Source: SIG459 sp045538735 (GTDB lineage: Bacteria > Bacillota > Clostridia > Oscillospirales > Oscillospiraceae). From it: DNA of 64,000 nt. Made by a program: the position numbers and the translations under genes. The stretch is from the NCBI GenBank assembly GCA_045538735.1, contig JAZSRY010000056.1, forward strand, positions 1 to 64,000. Direction: 5' to 3'. The notes beneath the pieces are model-generated. The model was not told where the DNA came from. It searched no databases and saw only the letters and a list, made by a program, of their open reading frames with translations. Positions 8,234-17,400 of this stretch are shown here, one piece after another; the first letter of the stretch is position 1; each line of letters begins with the position of its first letter.

Positions 8234-9657
8234 TGGGCGGCTTTTTCGGAGCGGTATCTAACCGCGACGTGGTTATGGATGTATTTTTCGGCGTTGACTA
8301 CCATAGCCACCTTGGAACAAGACGCGCAGGTATGGCAGCCTGGAATGACGAAGTTGGATTCCAGCGCAGTATCCACAGCATTGAAAATACCCCTTTTCGC
8401 ACCAAGTTCGAAAAGGATGTTGAGGAAATGCATGGAACTGCCTGCATAGCCTGCATTAGCGACCTTGACCCTCAGCCTTTGGTGCTTTTTTCCCGTCACG
8501 GAGCTTATTCTCTGTGCGTAATCGGTGCCGTAAATAATATAGAGCAGCTCAAGGAAGAGTATCTTACCATTTGCAGAGGTCATCTTGAAGCCCATTCCAA
8601 AGGCCGTGTAAGCATGGTTGAAATCATTGCTTCAATGATTAACAGCCAGCCTACATTTGCTGAAGGAATTAAATTCGTTCAGGATAAAGTAGATGGTTCT
8701 GCAACAATTCTCATCATTAATGATGAAGGAAAACTTATAGTTGCAAGAGATAAATACGGACGCCTCCCCGTTATGCTCGGCAAGAGCGAAGACGGCTATT
8801 GCGTTGCATTTGAGTCTTTCTCCTACTCTAAGATGGGCTATTCCGACTATAGTTCCCTCGGCCCCGGCGAATGCGTTGAAATCAGCTGCGACGGTGTAAA
8901 TCAGCTCCTGGCTCCGGGAAAAACCGAAAAGTTCTGCGCATTTATGTGGACATATTTCGGCTATCCAACAAGCCATTATGAAGGAGACAGCGTTGAAGCC
9001 ATACGCACAAGAGGCGGCGCTGAAATGGCAAAGTTTGACCTTGAACACGGTCTTGCCGAAAATATTGATGCTGTCTGCGGTGTTCCCGATTCAGGTATTC
9101 CCTACGCAATCGGCTATGCCAACGAGCGTAAGCTTCCCTTCAGCAGACCCTTCATCAAATATACTCCCACCTGGCCCAGAAGCTTTATGCCCTCCAGCGA
9201 AAGAGTACGTCATCACATTGCAAAAATGAAGATGCTTGCTGTTCATGACCTTATCAAGGACAAGAAGCTTCTTTTCATTGATGACAGTATCGTTCGCGGA
9301 ACTCAGCTTCAGGAAACCGTTGATTTCCTTTATGACAACGGCGCAAAAGAAGTTCATATGAGAAGTGCCTGTCCTCCCATTATGTATGGCTGCAAATATC
9401 TCAATTTCTCCAGAAGCAACGGAGACCTTGAACTTATAGCACGCCGCGTTATAAGAGAACTCGAAGGCGAAGAGGGCGACAAGCACATTCCCGAATATTC
9501 CAACGGCAGAACTGAGCGAGGCAAAAACCTCCGCTGCTGCATCTGCAATAAGTTTGGATTCAACTCCCTTGAGTACCAGACACTTGAGGGCCTTATTGAA
9601 TCCATCGGACTCACCAAAGATAAAATCTGCACCTATTGCTGGACTGGAGAAGAATAA
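8233..9657 (+). CDS. purF: amidophosphoribosyltransferase homologue lacking the N-terminal Cys nucleophile
   Basis: By position and fold this is PurF, which makes 5-phosphoribosylamine from PRPP. The C-terminal phosphoribosyltransferase half has the PRPP loop LLFIDDSIVRGTQ (about residues 345-358) and the paired Cys region CTYC. The N-terminal half keeps Ntn-glutaminase landmarks (HSHLGTRRAGM), but the mature enzyme should start with Cys (MCGI...), and here it reads MGGFFGA, with Gly2 in that place. I recall similar MGGFFG-type homologues in other anaerobes. The ATG at 8233 is fixed by its overlap with the purC stop, so a mis-called start is unlikely. It may use free ammonia, or another PurF may exist elsewhere. 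Confidence 0.85.
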   Translation: MGGFFGAVSNRDVVMDVFFGVDYHSHLGTRRAGMAAWNDEVGFQRSIHSIENTPFRTKFEKDVEEMHGTACIACISDLDPQPLVLFSRHGAYSLCVIGAVNNIEQLKEEYLTICRGHLEAHSKGRVSMVEIIASMINSQPTFAEGIKFVQDKVDGSATILIINDEGKLIVARDKYGRLPVMLGKSEDGYCVAFESFSYSKMGYSDYSSLGPGECVEISCDGVNQLLAPGKTEKFCAFMWTYFGYPTSHYEGDSVEAIRTRGGAEMAKFDLEHGLAENIDAVCGVPDSGIPYAIGYANERKLPFSRPFIKYTPTWPRSFMPSSERVRHHIAKMKMLAVHDLIKDKKLLFIDDSIVRGTQLQETVDFLYDNGAKEVHMRSACPPIMYGCKYLNFSRSNGDLELIARRVIRELEGEEGDKHIPEYSNGRTERGKNLRCCICNKFGFNSLEYQTLEGLIESIGLTKDKICTYCWTGEE

Positions 9658-9660
9658 ACT

Positions 9661-10656
9661 ATGGATAAATCATTTTCTGCTTCCTACGCTGCTGCCGGCG
9701 TTGATATCACCGCAGGTTACAAAGCAGTTGAACTTATGAAAAAGCATGTTGCACGCACCAAGATTCAAGGTGTTGCCGACGATATCGGCGGCTTCGGCGG
9801 CATGTTCATCCCCTCCATCGCCGGTATGGAAGAACCCGTTCTCGTTTCCGGCACCGATGGTGTCGGCACCAAGCTGAAGATTGCAATGCTGCAGGACAAG
9901 CACGATACCATCGGTATCGATTGTGTTGCAATGTGTGTCAACGATATTATCTGCTGCGGTGCAAAGCCCATTTTCTTCCTGGACTATATCGCATGCGGCA
10001 AAAACTTCCCCGAAAAAATCGCCGAGATCGTTTCCGGTGTTGCCGAAGGCTGTGTTCAGTCCGGCTGTGCCCTTATCGGCGGCGAAACCGCTGAGCATCC
10101 CGGTATGATGCCCGAAGACGACTATGATCTGGCAGGTTTTGCAGTGGGCATTGTTGACAAGAAAAAAATCTTCGACACTGCTTCCGTTAAGGCTGGAGAT
10201 GTCATCATTGCTCTCCCCTCCTCCGGTGTTCACTCCAACGGCTTCTCTCTCGTCCGCAAAGTATTCGGCGAGGAAGCTCTTGCAGGTGAACTAGGCGCAA
10301 AGCTGCTCACTCCCACCCGCATTTATGTTAAGGACATTCTTGCAATCAGCGAGCTGGTTTCCATCAAGGCCTGCGCCCATATAACCGGCGGCGGCTTCTA
10401 TGAGGACATTCCCAGAGCCCTGCCCGAGGGCGTTGCCGCAAAGATCAGGAAGGACGATGTCCGCATTCATCCCCTGTTCACCGAAATTGCCGAAACCGGC
10501 AATATTCCTGAGCGCGATATGTTCAATACCTTCAATATGGGTGTTGGCATGTGCGTAATCGTTGATAAAACTGACGCTGAGAAAGCCGTCTCCGCCGTTG
10601 AGGATGCTTACATCCTCGGCGAATGCGTTGAAGGCGAGGGGGTCATCCTGTGGTAA
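9661..10656 (+). CDS. purM: phosphoribosylformylglycinamidine cyclo-ligase (AIR synthetase)
   Basis: ATP-dependent ring closure of FGAM to AIR. The 331-residue product has the PurM hallmarks GVADDIGGFGG, SGTDGVGTKL and the ALPSSGVHSNG motif near residue 185. It starts 3 bases after the purF stop. It overlaps the GTG start of purN by 7 bases. Confidence 0.95.
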   Translation: MDKSFSASYAAAGVDITAGYKAVELMKKHVARTKIQGVADDIGGFGGMFIPSIAGMEEPVLVSGTDGVGTKLKIAMLQDKHDTIGIDCVAMCVNDIICCGAKPIFFLDYIACGKNFPEKIAEIVSGVAEGCVQSGCALIGGETAEHPGMMPEDDYDLAGFAVGIVDKKKIFDTASVKAGDVIIALPSSGVHSNGFSLVRKVFGEEALAGELGAKLLTPTRIYVKDILAISELVSIKACAHITGGGFYEDIPRALPEGVAAKIRKDDVRIHPLFTEIAETGNIPERDMFNTFNMGVGMCVIVDKTDAEKAVSAVEDAYILGECVEGEGVILW

Positions 10657-11276
10657 GAGTCGCTGTTCTTGTTTCCGGCGGCGGTACCAACCTGCAGGCG
10701 CCTATTGATGCTCAGAATCGCGGAGAAATCATCGGCGGCGAAATTGCCGCCGTGATTGCCTCTAAAAGCTCTGCATACGCAATCGAACGAGCAAAAAACG
10801 CAGGCATTCCCGCATACGTAATTGCGCGCAAAGACTATGCAGATGCACGCGAGATGACTATAGCCTATGTTGATAAGCTTAAAGAGCTCAATATTGACCT
10901 TGTTGTCCTTGCCGGTTTTATGACTATTTTCACAGAGGAACTTATCAAAGCATATCCCAACGCCATTATGAATGTTCATCCCGCTCTTATCCCTTCCTTC
11001 TGCGGAAAGGGATTTTACGGACTTCACGTCCACGAGAAGGCTCTCGAATATGGCGTTAAGCTCTCAGGCGCTACCTGCCATTTTGTCACCGAAGAGTGCG
11101 ATGCCGGTCCTATAATCATGCAGAAAGCTGTTGAAGTTAAGCATGACGATACACCTGAAACTCTGCAGAGAAGAATTATGGAAAATGCTGAGTGGAAAAT
11201 ACTTCCCAAATCCGTTTCCCTCTTCTGTGAAGGAAGACTCAGCGTTGAAGGACGCACCGTGATTATAAAGGAGTAA
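10650..11276 (+). CDS. purN: phosphoribosylglycinamide (GAR) formyltransferase, GTG start
   Basis: Transfers formyl from 10-formyl-THF to GAR. The 208-residue protein has the N-terminal VLVSGGGTNLQA loop, the catalytic region MNVHPALIPSF (Asn-His) and the downstream Asp in TEECDAGPI. The start is GTG 10650, inside the last codons of purM, with GAGGGGG (10636-10642) upstream. It uses formate carried by THF, which links it to fhs at the end of the operon. Confidence 0.93.
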   Translation: MVRVAVLVSGGGTNLQAPIDAQNRGEIIGGEIAAVIASKSSAYAIERAKNAGIPAYVIARKDYADAREMTIAYVDKLKELNIDLVVLAGFMTIFTEELIKAYPNAIMNVHPALIPSFCGKGFYGLHVHEKALEYGVKLSGATCHFVTEECDAGPIIMQKAVEVKHDDTPETLQRRIMENAEWKILPKSVSLFCEGRLSVEGRTVIIKE

Positions 11277-11284
11277 GAATTATA

Positions 11285-11992
11285 ATGCAGAATTTTCTTG
11301 AAATACTGAAGGCACATCCCTATCCCGGCCGCGGAATTATGCTTGGCAAAACCACTGACGGCAAAAAAAGTGTAGTTGTTTATTTCATCATGGGTCGCAG
11401 CGAAAACAGCCGCAACCGCATTTTTGAGCTTACCGAAGACGGCATCCGCACCAAGGCTTTTGACGAGAGCAAGATGACCGATCCTTCCCTCATTATCTAT
11501 CATCCTGTTCGCAAGGTTGGCGATGAGCTTATCGTTACCAACGGCGACCAGACCGACACCGTACGCGACGGCGTTCTTGCCGGCGAAATCTTTGCACAGA
11601 GTCTTCGCAAGCGCACCTTTGAACCCGATGGTCCCAACTGGACTCCCCGCATTTCCGGTATTCTCCATAAGGACGGCAGCTACGCACTCTCCATTCTGAA
11701 GAGCGCAAACGGAGATTCTTCCTCCAACCGCCGTTATTTCTTTGGCTATGAGAATCCTATTGCAGGTCAGGGACATTTCATCCACACCTATCAGGAAAAC
11801 GCAGAGCCTCTTCCCTCCTTCTACGGTGAGCCCCGCGAGGTTATCGTAAACGATACCGACGCAGATACCCTCGCAAAGGAAGTCTGGAACGCTCTTAACG
11901 CAGATAACAAGGTTTCTCTCTTTGTAAGATGCATTGATATTGCAAGCGGCGAAAGCGAGACTGTTATCATCAACAAACACCAGGAGGCTTAA
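11285..11992 (+). CDS. purO: IMP cyclohydrolase, archaeal PurO-like family
   Basis: Predicted to close FAICAR to IMP, the last step of the pathway. The 235-residue protein resembles the PurO-type IMP cyclohydrolases first described in archaea, not the MGS-like half of bacterial PurH. Cues are the HPYPGRGI start, YFIMGRSENSRNR near residues 37-49, and GPNWTPRISG near residue 118. It lies immediately before a transformylase that lacks any cyclohydrolase domain, so the two together replace PurH. Confidence 0.85.
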   Translation: MQNFLEILKAHPYPGRGIMLGKTTDGKKSVVVYFIMGRSENSRNRIFELTEDGIRTKAFDESKMTDPSLIIYHPVRKVGDELIVTNGDQTDTVRDGVLAGEIFAQSLRKRTFEPDGPNWTPRISGILHKDGSYALSILKSANGDSSSNRRYFFGYENPIAGQGHFIHTYQENAEPLPSFYGEPREVIVNDTDADTLAKEVWNALNADNKVSLFVRCIDIASGESETVIINKHQEA

Positions 11993-11995
11993 ACG

Positions 11996-13171
11996 ATGCA
12001 GGAACTTGAACTGAAATACGGCTGCAACCCTAATCAGAAGCCCTCTAAGATTTATATGGATAACGGCAAAGAACTTCCTCTGACCGTTCTCAACGGCAAG
12101 CCCGGTTATATTAACTTTATGGATGCTCTCAACTCCTGGCAGCTTGTAAAGGCTCTCAAGAAGGCAACCGGTCTGCCCGCAGCAGCATCCTTCAAGCATG
12201 TTTCCCCCGCCGGCGCTGCTCTCGGCACTCCCCTCACCGATGTTGAAAAGCAGATTTATTTCGCAGATGGTCTGGATACCTCCCCCATCGCATGTGCATA
12301 CATTAAGGCACGCGGCGCTGACCGTCTCTGCTCCTACGGCGACTGGGCTGCCCTCAGCGATACCTGCGACGAGGCAACCGCACGCTACCTTCTCAAGGAA
12401 GTATCCGACGGTGTTATCGCTCCCGCATACACCGACGAGGCTCTTGCAATCCTCCGTGGAAAGAAGAAAGGTGGCTACAATGTAGTTCAGATCGATCCCG
12501 ACTATGAGCCCGACCCCATTGAGAAACGCCATATCTTCGGCATCGGCTTCCAGCAGGGCTATAACAGCTTTGAAATCAATGAAGAACTTCTTTCCAACAT
12601 CGTTACCGAAAATAAGGAGCTTCCCATTGAGGCAAAGCACGATCTGCTTCTCAGCCTTATCACTCTTAAGTACACTCAGTCCAACTCTGTTTGCTATGTC
12701 AAGAACGGTCAGACTATCGGCGTAGGCGCAGGCCAGCAGAGCCGTATTCACTGCACCCGTCTTGCAGGCAGCAAGGCTGATAACTGGATGCTTCGTCAGC
12801 ATCCCAAAGTGCTTGGTCTCCAGTTTGTAGACGGTATCCGCCGCGCAAACCGCGACAATGCCATCGATATTTATATCTCCGATGAATACGAAGATGTTCT
12901 CGCAGAAGGCGTATGGCAGGAAAACTTCAAGGTTAAGCCTGAAGTTCTCACCCGCGAAGAGAAAAAGGAATGGATTGCCACTATGAGCGGCGTTTCCGTC
13001 GGCAGCGATGCATTCTTCCCCTTCGGCGACAATGTTGAACGCGCACGCAAGAGCGGCGTTCAGTACATAGCACAGCCCGGCGGCAGCATTCGTGACGACC
13101 ATGTTATCGATACCGCCAACAAATACGGCATCGTGATGGCATTCACCGGAATGCGTCTTTTCCATCACTAA
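11996..13171 (+). CDS. purH: stand-alone AICAR transformylase (PurH C-terminal domain homologue)
   Basis: Formylates AICAR with 10-formyl-THF to give FAICAR. At 391 residues it contains only the AICARFT domain. The catalytic Lys-His pair is visible in SFKHVSPAGAA (about residues 65-75), and the substrate-binding AGQQSRIHCTRLAG is near residue 245. The MGS-like IMP cyclohydrolase domain that begins normal bacterial PurH (about 200 residues) is absent. It starts 3 bases after purO. Its substrate AICAR (ZMP) is the precursor of the ligand read by the riboswitch that heads this operon. Confidence 0.9.
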   Translation: MQELELKYGCNPNQKPSKIYMDNGKELPLTVLNGKPGYINFMDALNSWQLVKALKKATGLPAAASFKHVSPAGAALGTPLTDVEKQIYFADGLDTSPIACAYIKARGADRLCSYGDWAALSDTCDEATARYLLKEVSDGVIAPAYTDEALAILRGKKKGGYNVVQIDPDYEPDPIEKRHIFGIGFQQGYNSFEINEELLSNIVTENKELPIEAKHDLLLSLITLKYTQSNSVCYVKNGQTIGVGAGQQSRIHCTRLAGSKADNWMLRQHPKVLGLQFVDGIRRANRDNAIDIYISDEYEDVLAEGVWQENFKVKPEVLTREEKKEWIATMSGVSVGSDAFFPFGDNVERARKSGVQYIAQPGGSIRDDHVIDTANKYGIVMAFTGMRLFHH

Positions 13172-13189
13172 AGAAAACGAGGTTTTCAA

Positions 13190-14449
13190 ATGAAAGTAAT
13201 GGTAATAGGCGGCGGCGGTCGCGAGCATGCAATCGTCAAAGCCCTTAAAAAATCTTCTGAAATTGAAAAGCTTTATTGCCTTCCCGGCAACGGCGGCATT
13301 GCTGAAGATGCAATCTGCGTTTCCGTTGACGCAAAGGATATTCCCGGAATGGTTGCCTTTGCAAAGGAAAACGCTATTGATTTTGCAGTAGTTGCTCCCG
13401 ATGATCCCCTGGTTCTCGGCGCTGTTGACGCTCTCACCGAAGCCGGCGTTCCCTGCTTCGGTCCCGATAAGAAGGCTGCAATCATTGAAGGCAGCAAGGT
13501 TTTCTCCAAAAACCTTATGAAGAAGTACGGCATTCCCACCGCCGCTTACGAAACCTTCTCCGATATCGAATCCGCATGCAGCTATATCGACACTCTCACC
13601 GCACCCGTTGTTGTTAAGGCTGATGGTCTTGCCCTTGGTAAGGGAGTTATAATCGCTCAGAGCCTTGAGGAAGCAAAGGAAGCTGTTCATGAAATGATGG
13701 CTGACAAAAAGTTTGGTGACAGCGGTCTGAATGTTGTTATCGAAGAATTTCTCACCGGTCCCGAAGTTTCTGTTCTTGCTTTCACCGACGGCAAGGTAGT
13801 CAAACCCATGGTTTCCTCTATGGACCATAAGCGCGCCCACGACGGCGACGAGGGTCTGAACACCGGCGGTATGGGTACCATAGCTCCCAACCCCTATTAT
13901 ACAGAGGCTGTTGCTCAGCGCTGCATGGACGAAATCTTCCTCCCCACAATTGCTGCAATGAACGCAGAAGGCCGTCCCTTCAAGGGCTGCCTTTACTTCG
14001 GTCTTATGATCACTCCCAACGGCCCAAAAGTTATTGAATATAACTGCCGCTTCGGTGACCCTGAGACTCAGGTTGTTCTCCCCCTTCTCGAAAGCGACCT
14101 CTTCACCATTATGCGTGCCGTTTCCGAGGAAAAGCTTGAAGAAACCGAAGTTAAGTTCTCCAGCGGAGCTGCCTGCTGTGTTGTTATGGCTTCCGAAGGC
14201 TATCCCCTCTCCTACAAGAAGGGATTTGAGATCAGCCGTGACGAAGATATGGATGCTGAGATTTATATTGCCGGTGCAAAGCTCTCTGAGGGTAAGCTTC
14301 TCACCAACGGCGGAAGAGTTCTCGGCGTTGTTGCAACCGCAGACACCCTTCCCGAGGCTGTTGAAAAATCCTACAACAATGTTGCAAAGGTGCATTTTGA
14401 AAATGCCTATTACCGCAAGGATATAGGTAAGCGCGCAATGGAGGCATAA
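13190..14449 (+). CDS. purD: phosphoribosylamine-glycine ligase (GAR synthetase)
   Basis: Joins phosphoribosylamine and glycine with ATP. The 419-residue ATP-grasp enzyme starts MKVMVIGGGGREHAI, has VVKADGLALGKGV (ATP-grasp, about residues 140-152), and ends its grasp with EYNCRFGDPETQ. It lies 18 bases after the transformylase and 3 before purL. Confidence 0.95.
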   Translation: MKVMVIGGGGREHAIVKALKKSSEIEKLYCLPGNGGIAEDAICVSVDAKDIPGMVAFAKENAIDFAVVAPDDPLVLGAVDALTEAGVPCFGPDKKAAIIEGSKVFSKNLMKKYGIPTAAYETFSDIESACSYIDTLTAPVVVKADGLALGKGVIIAQSLEEAKEAVHEMMADKKFGDSGLNVVIEEFLTGPEVSVLAFTDGKVVKPMVSSMDHKRAHDGDEGLNTGGMGTIAPNPYYTEAVAQRCMDEIFLPTIAAMNAEGRPFKGCLYFGLMITPNGPKVIEYNCRFGDPETQVVLPLLESDLFTIMRAVSEEKLEETEVKFSSGAACCVVMASEGYPLSYKKGFEISRDEDMDAEIYIAGAKLSEGKLLTNGGRVLGVVATADTLPEAVEKSYNNVAKVHFENAYYRKDIGKRAMEA

Positions 14450-14452
14450 GAT

Positions 14453-17400
14453 ATGGTATATAGAGTATTTGTTGAAAAAAAGCCCGGTCTCGCTCCCGAG
14501 GCTGCCGGTCTTCTTGCCGACTGCCGTAATTTTCTCGGCCTTGACGCGCTGAAGGATGTACGCATCCTTAACCGCTACGATGTTTCCGGCATCGATGCTG
14601 AGCTTTTCGATTATGCCCGCACCACCGTATTTTCCGAGCCTCAGCTCGATAATGTCTATGCTCAGGCCGAACTTTCCGATGCACATACCGTATTCGCAGT
14701 AGAGCCTCTGCCCGGTCAGTTTGATCAGCGTGCCGACTCCGCCGCACAGTGCATCCAGCTTCTCAGCCAGGGCGAACGCCCCACCGTTCGTTCCGCAAAG
14801 GTTTACGCTCTCTACGGTGAGCTTACTCAGAAGGATGTAGATGCTGTAAAAGCATACGTTATCAACGCCGTTGAGTCCCGTGAGGCAAGCCTTGAAATGC
14901 CCGAAACTCTCGACGCAGAGTATGCAACTCCCGACCGCGTTGAAACTGTAAGCGGTTTTATTGCTCTTGATGACGAAGGTCTTGCCACACTCCTGGACAA
15001 AATGGGTCTTGCAATGGATCTTGATGACCTCAAGTTTCTCCAGGCCTACTTCCGCGATGAAGAAGGCCGTGACCCCAGCGTCACCGAAATCCGCGTTGTT
15101 GATACCTACTGGTCCGACCATTGCCGCCACACCACCTTCTCTACCCATATTGACAATGTCAAGATTGACGACAGTGCCATTGCAGATGCATATCAGCGCT
15201 ATCTCGAGGCACGCATTGAAGTATACGGCGAAGAAAAGGCTGCAAAACGTCCCCAGACCCTTATGGATCTTGCCACCATCGGTGCCAAGACTCTTAAAAA
15301 ACGCGGAATGCTTCCCGAGCTTGATGAAAGCGAAGAAATCAACGCTTGCTCCATTCATGTCAACGCCACAGTTGACGGCGAGGAGCAGGATTGGCTTCTC
15401 ATGTTTAAAAACGAAACACATAACCACCCCACCGAAATTGAGCCTTTCGGCGGCGCTGCAACCTGCATAGGCGGCTGCATTCGTGACCCCCTCTCCGGAC
15501 GTGCCTATGTCCATCAGGCAATGCGCGTAACCGGCGGCGGTGATCCCCGTGTTTCCCTTGAAAAAACTCTCTCCGGCAAGCTGCCTCAGCGTAAGCTTGC
15601 TCAGACCGCAGCAGCCGGTTACTCCTCCTACGGTAACCAGATTGGCCTCGCCACCGGTCATGTTGCTGAAATCTACCATGACGGCTTCATTGCAAAGCGT
15701 CTGGAATGCGGCGCGGTTGTTGCCGCGGCCCCCGCATATAATGTTCGCCGCGAGCGTCCCGCCCCCGGTGATGTTATCATACTTCTCGGCGGACGAACCG
15801 GCCGCGACGGTATCGGCGGCGCAACCGGCTCCAGTAAGAGCCACAACCTCAAGAGCCTTCAGACTATGGCTTCCGAGGTCCAGAAAGGTAATGCACCCGA
15901 AGAGCGCAAGATTCAGCGCCTCTTCAGAAATAGCGAAGTAACCCGTCTTATAAAGCGCTGCAATGACTTCGGCGCGGGCGGTGTATCCGTTGCAATTGGT
16001 GAGCTTGCCGCAGGTCTTCGCATCGACCTTGATGCAGTTCGCAAAAAATATGACGGCCTTGACGGCACCGAACTTGCAATCTCCGAGTCTCAGGAGAGAA
16101 TGGCTGTTGTTGTAGAAGCCGCCGATGCTGATAAGTTCATTGCAGCTGCACAGGCAGAAAACCTTGAGGCTTACCGCGTTGCGGTTGTCACTGAAGAAGA
16201 GCGCATGGTTATGACCTGGAAGGGTCAGACTATTGCGGACCTCAGCCGTGCATTCCTTGATACCAACGGCGCTACCAAGCACACACAGGTTGAAATTGCA
16301 GAAGCTGACCGCAGCTATTTTGATGCCCCTCTCTTTGAGTCCCTCCGCGAGATGGCTTCTTCTCTCAAGTGCGCAAGCCGTCGCGGTCTTGTTGAGCGTT
16401 TTGACAGCACCATCGGTGCAGGCAGCGTTCTCATGCCCTTCGGCGGAAAAACTCAGACTTCTCCCTCTCAGGCTATGGCTGCCCTCTTCCCTGTACTTCC
16501 CGGACAGAAAACAGAACAGGCAAGCATTATGGCTTGGGGCTGCGACCCCGATCAGCTCAGCTGCGACCCCTATCTTGGTGCATACAGCGCTGTTTACACC
16601 TCTATGGCTAAGCTTGTTGCTGCAGGCGCAGACTATAAGGATGCATACTTCAGCTTCCAGGAGTTCTTTGAGAAGCTCCGTAATGAGCCTCTCCGTTGGG
16701 GTAAGCCCTTCTCTGCCCTTCTCGGCGCTCTCGATGCTCAGCTTGAGCTCAACGCTGCAGCAATAGGCGGCAAGGACTCTATGTCCGGCTCCTTCCTGGA
16801 TAAGGATGTCCCCCCCACTCTCATCTCCTTCGCAATCGCACCTGTAAAGGCAGACAAGGTTATCAGCACCGAATTTAAGAAATCCGGCAACCCTGTTTAC
16901 CTCATCGCAAGCCCCGACCAGACCGCCAACGGTCTCAAGGGCGCATGGGATATTTTCAACATGCTTAATGCAGACGGTAAGGTTGCCTCCGCATGGGCAA
17001 TCGAAAACGGAGCAGGCGAAGCTATTATGAAGATGAGCTTCGGTAACCGCATCGGATTTAAGTCCAACGGCGCTCTTGCCGGTCTCTGGCATCAGCCCTT
17101 CTACGGCTTTATTATCGCTGAGCTCACTGAGGAAGTTGATATTCTCGGATACATCAAAATCGGTGAAACTTGCGAAGAAGCTGTTATCGACCTTGACGGC
17201 GACAGTGCAGGCGTTGAGGAGCTCTTCAATATAAATGAAGCTGTTCTCTCCGGCATATATCCCACCTCCGCACCCGCTTCCGGAAATCTTGAAATGTTCT
17301 CCTTCGAGAAGAACGAGCGTCCCTCCCCCATTATCAAGACCGCCCGTCCTAAGGTTCTTATTCCCGTATTTCCCGGCACCAACTGCGAATATGACTCCGC

